Source: Candidatus Flexicrinis proximus
Lineage (GTDB): Bacteria; Chloroflexota; Anaerolineae; Aggregatilineales; Phototrophicaceae
Assembly (NCBI GenBank): GCA_016712885.1
Contig: JADJQF010000003.1
Span: 248,001 to 312,000, forward strand
Length of the DNA stretch: 64,000 nucleotides
Direction: 5' to 3'
The position numbers and the translations under genes were made by a program. Position 1 is the first letter of the stretch. Each line of letters opens with the position of its first letter. The notes below the pieces were generated by a model that saw only the letters and a program-made list of their open reading frames with translations, did not search any database and had not been told where the DNA came from. Shown in pieces: positions 26,132-33,755 of this stretch.

Positions 26132-27502
26132 ATGAGTGCCCCAAAAATGACCCGACGTTCGGCGCTCGCGGCGATGCTCGCTGCCGGAGCGCTGCCCATC
26201 CTGCAGCCCCTGACTTCCCCCAAACGCGTCATCGTCATTGGCGCGGGTGCGGCGGGACTGGCAGCTGCTCGCGAGCTAAAACGCATTGGCGCGGATGTCG
26301 TCGTACTGGAAGCCAGAGACCGATTAGGCGGCCGCGCCGTCACCGATCGCACGCTTGCTGCGTATCCGGTAGAGATGGGCGCGGAATTCATACACGGCCA
26401 GAACGCGCTGACCTGGCGGTATATGCGCGAGTTCCGACTGGCCTCGCTCCCCGCGGAAAACCACGACACCTCGTATCACCTTTACCTCAATGGATTGCTG
26501 CAAGACTACGACACTTGGCTCGACGCCAACACTGGCAGCACGAAAGACCCCGAAGTTCGAATTGAGAACGCTGCCGCCGATTGGGTTGATGAGGAAGAAC
26601 GTGAAATCTCCCTCGCAGAACTGATCCGCGTCAGCCCTTCGCTTGCAGCGCTTCGCAAACCGGAAGTCCTGCGGCTCATCGACAATCAGTTCGGCGAGGA
26701 AGTGGCTGCGAACCTCGATCAGCTGAGTGTCTATGGACTTGCCGAAGCAACATACCCCGGAGATGGCCGGCAGGACTATCGCATCAAGCAGGGATACTCT
26801 GAACTGTTCACCCAGATGGCGAACGGGCTGGACGTCCACCTGAACACCGAAGTACAGAAAATCAGCTGGGGCGGAACTGACGTGGTGGTCACGGCCAAAG
26901 ATGGCCGGGTCTTCAGCGGCGAAGACGTGATTATCACCCTCCCGATTGCCATTCTTCAAGCGAACGCGGTCGAATTTGACCCCCCGCTTCCGGCCTGGAA
27001 GACTGAGGCCATCAACGCGATCGGGGCGGGCCACGTCACAAAAATAGCCCTGGCCTTCAGTGAAAGATTCTGGCCGGCAACACTGGGCGAGCTCTTCAGC
27101 GACCGTACCTTCCAGGTCTGGTGGCAACCGGGGCTCGGCCGCAGCAAACCCTCAACCGTCTTAATGGCCAACACGGGCGGACGGGCAGGCCAACACCTCG
27201 AAACGCTCACCGAGAGTGAGGCCGTCGCTTTAGCGATGGAGGAACTTGCCGGCATGTTCGGCAGCAGCATTCATCCCCTGCTGACCGGTTCGCAGTTCAA
27301 GGCATGGGGTAACGACCCATTTGCGCGGATGGGCTACTCCTACCTGCCGCCAGAGTCAGATGGGTACCGCACAGAAGTCGCTGAGCCTGTCGGAGGATTG
27401 TATTTCGCCGGTGAAGCGACCAATACAATCCGCCCGGCCAGTGTCCACGGTGCGATTGAATCAGGACTGCGCGCGGCTGCTGAGGTGGCCGCCTCACTCT
27501 GA
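26132..27502 (+). CDS. Flavin monoamine oxidase-family protein
   Basis: FAD-dependent amine oxidase of 456 residues. After MSAPKMTRRSALAAMLAAGA, a short twin-arginine-like or Sec leader with only a loose RR motif, comes the dinucleotide loop VIVIGAGAAGLAAARELKR and then VVVLEARDRLGGRA, the hallmark of the family. GLYFAGEATNTIRPASVHGAIESG near the end is the FAD-contact region. A longer frame upstream lacks a good ribosome site and overlaps the divergent transporter; I choose the ATG at 26132, preceded by AGAGG. Substrate likely a polyamine or other amine. Confidence 0.88.
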   Translation: MSAPKMTRRSALAAMLAAGALPILQPLTSPKRVIVIGAGAAGLAAARELKRIGADVVVLEARDRLGGRAVTDRTLAAYPVEMGAEFIHGQNALTWRYMREFRLASLPAENHDTSYHLYLNGLLQDYDTWLDANTGSTKDPEVRIENAAADWVDEEEREISLAELIRVSPSLAALRKPEVLRLIDNQFGEEVAANLDQLSVYGLAEATYPGDGRQDYRIKQGYSELFTQMANGLDVHLNTEVQKISWGGTDVVVTAKDGRVFSGEDVIITLPIAILQANAVEFDPPLPAWKTEAINAIGAGHVTKIALAFSERFWPATLGELFSDRTFQVWWQPGLGRSKPSTVLMANTGGRAGQHLETLTESEAVALAMEELAGMFGSSIHPLLTGSQFKAWGNDPFARMGYSYLPPESDGYRTEVAEPVGGLYFAGEATNTIRPASVHGAIESGLRAAAEVAASL

Positions 27503-27662
27503 CGATCCCAGCGTACTCAAGTTACATTGCACGCCCATCAACCCAGACGCACAATGCAGCCAGTACTTGCTGAATCTGCCGTGCATCCTGTTGTCTGACC
27601 GACCTATTGTTCAACGGGCAATCGGTGGATTTTGTTTGCTTCGCTGGAACACCCGGCAGTGA

Positions 27663-28373
27663 CTAGTCGGATACGTCCGCGCGGCCATAACGGATCAACA
27701 CTTCTGCCAGCGGCTTTTTGGTGATCGACGGCACCTGTGCACCTTCTGCCGGATACCCAACAGGGATGACAACGTAGGCGCGTTCGTTGTGTGGCCTTCC
27801 AAGGAGCGCCGACAGGAATGCCATTGGACTTGGGGTGTGGGTCAAAGTGGCCAGACCCGCCAGATGCAGGCTCGTGAGCAGCATTCCGACCGCGATGCCG
27901 ACCGACTCGGTCACATAGTAGTGCTTGAACCGGTGTTCTTCGCCGGTCTGTGGTTCAATCTGCAGCCCGTAACTCTGGGCAAAGACGACAATCACATAGG
28001 GCGCGTCGGTCAGGTGAGGTTTCTGCCAGTCGGTGCCCAGGTGCGCCAGGGTCTGCTTCCATTCGTCGCTCATTCGGTGCGCGTAGTTCTCGTGCTCCTC
28101 TTCCTCGGCTGCGGCGCGGATTTGCGCTTTGAGCGCCGGATCGCTGATCACGCAGAACGTCCATGGCTGCTGATTTGCCCCCGACGGCGCCGAGGCAGCA
28201 GTCGCTATTGCATTCTCGATCAACTCGTACGAAACGGGGCGCGAGGAGAAGTCGCGTACGGTCCGGCGGGTCTGCATACGTGCCAAAAACTCACGCGACC
28301 TCGCAATCGATTCTTCAGTGTCGAGGGGCACTGGCCTGAGGGGAACTGGCGAATAGGGCGCATGTAAGGGCAT
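27663..28373 (-). CDS. Nitroreductase-family flavoprotein (iodotyrosine deiodinase-like)
   Basis: A 236-residue FMN enzyme. MQTRRTVRDFSSRPVSYELIENAI binds FMN phosphate; ASAPSGANQQPWTFCVISDP is the FMN/substrate loop; EEEEHENYAHRMSDEWKQ is the lid typical of the IYD branch; GLATLTHTPSPMAFLSALLGRP follows. These features are closer to iodotyrosine deiodinase-like reductases than to NfsA/NfsB. Bacterial members reduce halogenated or nitro aromatics. It would fit the quinone/aromatic stress theme of the MhqO-MhqD pair, though it is not in their operon. Confidence 0.88.
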   Translation of the reverse strand: MPLHAPYSPVPLRPVPLDTEESIARSREFLARMQTRRTVRDFSSRPVSYELIENAIATAASAPSGANQQPWTFCVISDPALKAQIRAAAEEEEHENYAHRMSDEWKQTLAHLGTDWQKPHLTDAPYVIVVFAQSYGLQIEPQTGEEHRFKHYYVTESVGIAVGMLLTSLHLAGLATLTHTPSPMAFLSALLGRPHNERAYVVIPVGYPAEGAQVPSITKKPLAEVLIRYGRADVSD

Positions 28374-28509
28374 TTCGGGATCTCTTCGTATTCGTGTTTG
28401 AGTACCCGTGCATTATACTGAGCTGGAGCCTGGGTTCGCGACACGCTTCTTTGTCACCAGGTGATCTGCCAAGTTCAGCCACAAATAATCGATAAGTGGA
28501 ACCAGACCG

Positions 28510-29430
28510 ATGCCTGCAGCCATTATTGTATTTGTCATCGCGATTGTCGCCGCGTGGACAATCTGGCGCCTCCGTGTGCGTGCCTGGCTCGGTGCTGTGC
28601 CCGCGCAGTCCTATGTTCTGCCGCAAAGACCTGAGTGGTCCCTTGACCGTGATGGCAAACCGCGCGACCGAACCCTGGGATTGGCGAGTGCGGTAAACCT
28701 GCGCGACATCGGCGGGTACCCGGCGCGGGACGGGAAACGCATAAAGTGGGGACTGGTTTTTCGCAGCGGACGGCCCACGGAGATGAATGACGTGGATGCA
28801 CGACAACTCGCATCACGTGGCCTGAAACTCATCTGTGACTTCAGGAGTACGTTCGAGTCCGAAGACGCGTCGTATGATGCCGGATTTTACGGAGCGCGAC
28901 TGGAAAAGATGCCGCTTGAGGCGGACCACAGCTCACTCAGACGTCTGCGCGTCGCGATGTTTCAGCCCGGCCGTCTCAAAGAGTTGATGCGCGAGAGTTA
29001 TACCGATTTGATGCTTGAACGAAACGCCCCGCTCATTGGACGGTTTCTGCGGCTAATCTCAGATGAGTCGCACTTGCCGGTGCTCTTTCACTGTACGGCA
29101 GGAAAGGACCGGACGGGTATAACCGCTATGATCCTGATGTCTCTGCTGGGCGTTCCGGATGAGGTTATCACGGCCGACTACAGCCTCAGCAACAAGTATT
29201 ATGAGCATTTCAGGCGATTTGTCGGAAGCGCCATCAGAAAACTCCGCTGGCTGGGATTGACAGTCGACGACCTCCGTCCTCTACTTATTGCAGACCCGAG
29301 CCTGCTGCGCGATGCCCTTGCTTCCGTGCGCGCCAAGTATGGCTCTGTCGAGACTTATGTGACCAAACGGTGTGGTGTCGACGCTTCAACAATCGCGGAA
29401 CTGCGCCGCCTGCTCCTTGAGGATGTTTAA
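28510..29430 (+). CDS. Membrane-anchored tyrosine-protein phosphatase
   Basis: A 306-residue protein with an N-terminal membrane helix (residues 3-19), then a phosphatase domain with NLRDIGGYPARDG (63-75), the marker of the Y_phosphatase3 family, FRSGRPTEM, and the catalytic loop HCTAGKDRTG (Cys195, Arg201). Such enzymes remove phosphate from tyrosine or from phosphoinositides. The short N-terminus outside or inside cannot be settled; most of the protein probably faces the cytoplasm. The stop overlaps the next start by one base (TAATG), so it is co-translated with the histidine phosphatase. Confidence 0.88.
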   Translation: MPAAIIVFVIAIVAAWTIWRLRVRAWLGAVPAQSYVLPQRPEWSLDRDGKPRDRTLGLASAVNLRDIGGYPARDGKRIKWGLVFRSGRPTEMNDVDARQLASRGLKLICDFRSTFESEDASYDAGFYGARLEKMPLEADHSSLRRLRVAMFQPGRLKELMRESYTDLMLERNAPLIGRFLRLISDESHLPVLFHCTAGKDRTGITAMILMSLLGVPDEVITADYSLSNKYYEHFRRFVGSAIRKLRWLGLTVDDLRPLLIADPSLLRDALASVRAKYGSVETYVTKRCGVDASTIAELRRLLLEDV

Positions 29431-30164
29431 TGGAACTCACGCTTATACGGCACGGCCAATCGGCCAACAATGCCAATGGAGATGAACAGCGCCATCACGA
29501 CCCCGAGCTTACACCGCTCGGCTGGACCCAGGCGCGGCGTCTCGCGGACTATCTGAAGGATAGTGAGAACACTGAAGACGTCGTCCGGCTTCGCTCTCAC
29601 GATCCATCTCGGCTTGACCGCCATCCAAACGGATTCGATCAGATCTACGTCAGCCCGATGCACCGCGCGCTGCAGACCGCGCAGCCAATTGCCGAAGCGC
29701 TGGGCTCAAATGTCCGGGTGTGGCCTGAACTTCACGAGAGTGGCGGCATCTACAAGCAGACGCCCGAAGGCACGATGGTTTTCGGCGGCCTGACCCATGC
29801 GGAGATCGCCGCAGGCTTTCCAACCTACGACGTGCCCGACAGCGTTACCGATGCGGGCTGGTATGATACCGCGCTAGGCGAGGAAGACATCTACGGCTGT
29901 TATGCACGGGCAATGCGAGTGGCCAAAACGCTGCGCAAAATGAGCATGGACGAGCAAAACAAGCACCGTCGTATTGGAATCGTCTCGCACGGCAACTTCA
30001 TCGTGGCCCTGATAAACGCCCTGAGTGACCGGCTCCCAAGCGAGGGGCTGTACTACTGGCATTACAATACCGGCTCGACGCGCATGGATTTCATGGACAA
30101 CGGCATGATCATCATCCGCTATGTCAACCGCTGTATGCATCTCCCCGCGCATTGGGTGACCTAG
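29430..30164 (+). CDS. Histidine phosphatase-family protein
   Basis: The 244-residue protein has the phosphoglycerate-mutase fold: LIRHGQSANN with phosphate-accepting His8, a conserved YVSPMHRALQTAQPIAEAL, HESGGIY, and late IVSHGNFIVALINAL with the second histidine. This is the single-domain phosphatase branch, not the glycolytic mutase (no LNERHYG motif). The insertion EDVVRLRSHDPSRLD near residue 48 is unusual. Translation is coupled to the tyrosine phosphatase. Substrate unknown. Confidence 0.87.
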   Translation: MELTLIRHGQSANNANGDEQRHHDPELTPLGWTQARRLADYLKDSENTEDVVRLRSHDPSRLDRHPNGFDQIYVSPMHRALQTAQPIAEALGSNVRVWPELHESGGIYKQTPEGTMVFGGLTHAEIAAGFPTYDVPDSVTDAGWYDTALGEEDIYGCYARAMRVAKTLRKMSMDEQNKHRRIGIVSHGNFIVALINALSDRLPSEGLYYWHYNTGSTRMDFMDNGMIIIRYVNRCMHLPAHWVT

Positions 30165-30192
30165 GACCCGTGAGAAGTGGCGGGTAGACCAC

Positions 30193-31572
30193 TCACCCGG
30201 AAGTCAACGCCTCGTAGAAGTGCAGCATGGTATGGATGCCGCGCCGGAACATCGGGAGCAGAATATGTTCGTTCTGGCTATGGGCGCCGCCCTCTTTATG
30301 GCCGAACGGCATCAGGACGATGGTCGCTTTGAGGTGCTCCATAAGCGCCGTTACGACAGGAATACTGCCTCCGTCGCGCGACCATAGGGGTTTGGTTCCC
30401 CAACCTCTTTCGTAGGCGACGGCGACTGCCTGCATTGCGCGGGAGTTCCGGTCAACGACGAACCCGGGGCTGCCGTCCTCAACCTCGGCGATGGTCACAG
30501 TGACTGTTTCCGGCGCAAGACTCATGATGTGCTGACGCACCTGCGACAGGACTTTCGCAGGGTCCTGGTTCGGAACCAGCCTGCACGATATCTTGGCGAG
30601 CGCCGTGCCCGGTAGGACCGTCTTGAAGCCGTCGCCAAAATAGCCGCCCGCCATCCCGTTGATTTCCAGCGTCGGCCTAACAGCGATCCGTTCATGGAGC
30701 GTGTAATCCGGTTCGCCCCACGGGCTGGGCGCCGATACGCTCGATTTCCACTCCGCAACAAATGCATCCCGCATTCCGGATAACGCATGCCGCTCCTCGT
30801 CGTCAAGCAGCGCGACATCGTCATAGAAACCGGGAACGGTAACGCGGCCATTGACGTCGTGAAGCGCTGTCACTATTTCGGCCAGGGCCTGGATTGGGTT
30901 GTGCACGCTGCCGCCGTAGTGCCCGCTGTGAAGATCCCGGCGCGGTCCGCGAACATGCACTTCCATCGCGATCAGGCCGCGCAGCCCATAGACAAGAACG
31001 GGCTGGTCGGGGTGGGGGAGGCTGCCGTCCGACACGATGCATACATCGGCGCTGAGCAGCCCGGGGTTCTCCGCCACGAACGTGAAGATGTGTTCCGAAC
31101 CGGACTCTTCTTCGCCTTCTAGCAGGATCTTCAGGTTGACGGGCGGCTTTCCTGCTTCAAACATGCAGGCGATGGCCGATAACTGGGCGATGACATGGAT
31201 CTTGCTGTCGACAGCGCCGCGGCCGTACAGCGATTCTCCTACTTCGGTGGGAACGAACGGTTCGGTTGACCAGCCATCGGAAATGTTGGCTGGTTGGACA
31301 TCGTAGTGGGAGTAGATCAAGACGGTCTGTGCGTCCGGCCCTGCGCCCAGCCACTCGGCATATACGAGTGGGAGATAGTTGTCGCGAACGAACGAATTTG
31401 CGCGCTCGAATCCGATCTGTTTGAGCCAGTCGACCAGCCAGCCTGCGGCGCGCTTAACATCTGGCCAGTAGGCGGGATCGGTGCTGACGGTGGGAATCGC
31501 CATAAGTTCCGTTATTCGCCGGACGAACTCGGGAAACCGCGCGTCGGCTGTCTGATGGGCATTGGTGAACAT
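30193..31572 (-). CDS. M20-family dipeptidase
   Basis: Zinc peptidase of 459 residues, PepV/CNDP type. VLIYSHYDVQPA has the first metal histidine, YGRGAVDSKIHVIAQLSAI the bridging aspartate, LLEGEEESGSEH the catalytic and metal glutamates, and LVYGLRGLIAMEVHVRGPRRDLHSG starts the lid domain. PLWSRDGGSIPVV and GAHSQNEHI near the end complete the site. It cleaves dipeptides or amides in the cytoplasm. It is convergent with the phosphatase pair and transcribed alone. Confidence 0.93.
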   Translation of the reverse strand: MFTNAHQTADARFPEFVRRITELMAIPTVSTDPAYWPDVKRAAGWLVDWLKQIGFERANSFVRDNYLPLVYAEWLGAGPDAQTVLIYSHYDVQPANISDGWSTEPFVPTEVGESLYGRGAVDSKIHVIAQLSAIACMFEAGKPPVNLKILLEGEEESGSEHIFTFVAENPGLLSADVCIVSDGSLPHPDQPVLVYGLRGLIAMEVHVRGPRRDLHSGHYGGSVHNPIQALAEIVTALHDVNGRVTVPGFYDDVALLDDEERHALSGMRDAFVAEWKSSVSAPSPWGEPDYTLHERIAVRPTLEINGMAGGYFGDGFKTVLPGTALAKISCRLVPNQDPAKVLSQVRQHIMSLAPETVTVTIAEVEDGSPGFVVDRNSRAMQAVAVAYERGWGTKPLWSRDGGSIPVVTALMEHLKATIVLMPFGHKEGGAHSQNEHILLPMFRRGIHTMLHFYEALTSG

Positions 31573-31720
31573 GCGTGTACTCCTCCTGTCAACATGACAA
31601 ATATTGTATCGCGGTAGGACTAATGTAGGGGATGATTATAACGGAACTTCACCCTGTCTTAAGTAATGTACTGTAACTGGCGGAGTAGAGTTGAAGGAGA
31701 AGCGGACAACGGAGGCGGCG

Positions 31721-32623
31721 ATGCTGAGATCTTCGGTTCTCGTATTGATACTTTTCCTGGCTGGATGTGGCGGAAGCTCGCCAACGGCCCCGACGCAGTC
31801 TGCAGATACCATTCAGAGCGCGACGCCAGGCGCTCCGACCGATGTGCCTGTTGCTGATACTGAAGCAACGCTCGCAGCAGAAGTAGCGCCGACGCTGACG
31901 GCGGCGGCAGGGCTGGGAATGGTGGCCCGCAATCGAGCCTGGGTCAATATCGAGCGCGACTTTGATGGCGTCGTGATGGTAGAAGTGCCGCCCGGCTGCT
32001 TCACGATGGGCAGCGAAGATGGACGGAACGATGAGCGTCCGATGCATACGCTCTGTATCTACTCGCAGTTCTGGATTGATAAGTTCGAGGTCACGCAGGC
32101 GCAGTTTGCCGCGCATGCAGGCGTCGCGGCAATCCCGCGCACCTTTACGGGGGACAACCTGCCGGTGGAGCAGATCACCTGGTTCGAGGCCCGTGACTAC
32201 TGCGCCGCGCGCGGAGGACGTCTGCCGACCGAGGCTGAGTGGGAATACTCAGCACGCGGGCCGGATGGTTGGACTTATCCGTGGGGGGCGAATTTCGTGG
32301 AAACCAACGCGATATTCCGTGGAAACTCCGGTCGCGGCACTGCGAATGTCGGCGGCAAACCGCTAGGCGGGGCATGGGTTGGTGCGCATGACATGAGTGG
32401 CAATGTCTGGGAGTGGACGAGTTCGCGCGACATGTCCTATCCGTACGATGCGGCGGATGGTCGCGAAGTAGACGACGCAACCACCGCCAATGTCCGGCGT
32501 GTGCTGAGGGGAGGGGCGTGGAATACTGACGACGCCACTAACCTGCGAACGTCAGCGCGGTTCAGTCGATTCGCAGTCGCAGCCGATTCGGGAACCGGAT
32601 TTCGCTGCGTCCGTGATGAGTGA
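31721..32623 (+). CDS. Lipoprotein with formylglycine-generating-enzyme (SUMF1) domain
   Basis: The 300-residue protein begins MLRSSVLVLILFLAGCGG: a lipobox, with Cys16 as the lipid anchor. A Ser/Thr/Pro/Ala-rich linker (residues 20-75) precedes an FGE-sulfatase domain: VEVPPGCFTMGSEDGRNDERP, IDKFEVTQAQFAAH, LPTEAEWEYSARG, MSGNVWEWTSS, RVLRGGAWNT and SARFSRF. True formylglycine generators use two cysteines near the end (family pattern C-x-G-x-R-C-x); here only GFRCV remains, so catalysis is doubtful. I start at 31721 because GGAGG lies 6 bases upstream; a TTG ten codons earlier is weaker. Confidence 0.87.
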   Translation: MLRSSVLVLILFLAGCGGSSPTAPTQSADTIQSATPGAPTDVPVADTEATLAAEVAPTLTAAAGLGMVARNRAWVNIERDFDGVVMVEVPPGCFTMGSEDGRNDERPMHTLCIYSQFWIDKFEVTQAQFAAHAGVAAIPRTFTGDNLPVEQITWFEARDYCAARGGRLPTEAEWEYSARGPDGWTYPWGANFVETNAIFRGNSGRGTANVGGKPLGGAWVGAHDMSGNVWEWTSSRDMSYPYDAADGREVDDATTANVRRVLRGGAWNTDDATNLRTSARFSRFAVAADSGTGFRCVRDE

Positions 32624-32652
32624 CGCCTGTCTGTAGTTGCGAAACTGGATCG

Positions 32653-32685
32653 TGTTCGCTAGAATGCGAACAGGTGAGCTATAAT
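32653..32685 (+). promoter_or_regulatory. Inverted repeat and -10 box ahead of the alpha/beta hydrolase gene
   Basis: TGTTCGC-TAGAAT-GCGAACA is a perfect 7-bp inverted repeat (32653-32672), followed after 7 bases by TATAAT (32680-32685). The repeat covers the place of the -35 box, for which no good hexamer exists, so an activator or repressor site is plausible. Predicted from sequence only. Confidence 0.45.
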
Positions 32686-32701
32686 CAGGAGTAATTACCC
32701 C

Positions 32702-33535
32702 ATGGCCACAGTACAGACTGGCATTGCAGAAATCAATGGCGCGAAGCTTTACTACGAAGTGGCGGGCGAGGGACAGCCGTTACTGCTGGTTCATGCCGGA
32801 ATCGCCAGTAAGTCCATGTGGGACGGCCAGTTCGACGTGTTCACTCGCCACTACAAAGTCGTGCGCTACGATATGCGAGGCTACGGTCAAAGTGCTCCAG
32901 TTACTGGCGACTACCAGCGCCACGAGGACATTCGCGCACTCCTGGACTACCTCAAGATCGAACACACGATTCTGATGGGCTGCTCGATGGGCGGCGGCGC
33001 GTGCATGAACTTCGCGCTGGAGTACCCGGAGCGCGCTGACGCACTCATCATGGTCGGATCTGGGCCGGGCGGTTTCTCCTACGATGAGTGGTCGCCATCT
33101 CCGATTGACGAACAAATGGAGGCGGCGTATGAGAAAGGCGATCTGGAGCGCGTGAACGAGCTTGCCATGCAGATCTTCGTCGATGGCAGGGGCCGCACGT
33201 CCGATCAGGTTGACCCGGCGCTGCGTAAGAAGGTCTCTGACATGAACATGATTGCCCTGCGAAATGAAGGCCTTCAGGGTAAAGATGTTCCGCTTGAGAT
33301 CCCCGCTGTGAAGCGCGTCGGGCAGCTCGCTTTGCCGGTGCTCGTCATCACCGGGGATCTGGACGAGGAGTACATTGAGAAGGCTGCGGCCTTTATGAAA
33401 GCCAATATCGCCGGCGTGCACACCGTCGTGATGCCGGGCACGGCGCACCTGCCGAACATGGAATTTCCTGTTGAGTTCAACGCCCACGTTCAGGCGTTTC
33501 TTGACAGTCTCACGGAAACCGGCCGCTCAGCTTAG
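32702..33535 (+). CDS. Alpha/beta hydrolase
   Basis: The 277-residue protein has PLLLVHAGIASKSMW (oxyanion), a nucleophile elbow GCSMGGGACMNFALEYPERA with the serine near residue 97, an acid candidate in VITGDLDEEY, and GTAHLPNMEFP with the histidine near residue 252. The elbow has Gly-Cys-Ser rather than Gly-His-Ser or Gly-Asn-Ser. AGGAG 9 bases upstream supports the ATG. The gene stands alone between the FGE-type lipoprotein and the nusA operon. Substrate unknown. Confidence 0.85.
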   Translation: MATVQTGIAEINGAKLYYEVAGEGQPLLLVHAGIASKSMWDGQFDVFTRHYKVVRYDMRGYGQSAPVTGDYQRHEDIRALLDYLKIEHTILMGCSMGGGACMNFALEYPERADALIMVGSGPGGFSYDEWSPSPIDEQMEAAYEKGDLERVNELAMQIFVDGRGRTSDQVDPALRKKVSDMNMIALRNEGLQGKDVPLEIPAVKRVGQLALPVLVITGDLDEEYIEKAAAFMKANIAGVHTVVMPGTAHLPNMEFPVEFNAHVQAFLDSLTETGRSA

Positions 33536-33671
33536 TCCCTTGCAGTCACATATCGAGCGTGAATGTGTGTACCGCCGCTCTTGGCGCGACTTCTACCGCC
33601 GGCGGTGCGCGTTACCTTGACACCTATTCGGCACAGGACTAAAATAAGGGTAGTGAAATTTCGTTCGGAAG

Positions 33672-33694
33672 AAGTGGGCAACCCCCACTTTTTT
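33672..33694 (+). terminator. Intrinsic terminator or leader attenuator upstream of nusA
   Basis: AAGTGGG and CCCACTT form a 7-bp stem with loop CAACC, followed by TTTT. It lies 137 bases after the hydrolase stop and 62 bases before the nusA ATG. It may end the upstream transcript or, if the operon promoter is upstream, act as an attenuator in the nusA leader. Confidence 0.65.
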
Positions 33695-33755
33695 CGTAAG
33701 TGATGGCCGCCATAGGTCGCGGCAAGAATAGTAGTACGGGGGATTGCCAACGGCA

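Noticed and set aside
28240..28815. Open frames around the start of the tyrosine phosphatase on the minus strand
   Set aside because: They overlap conserved phosphatase codons and have no ribosome site.
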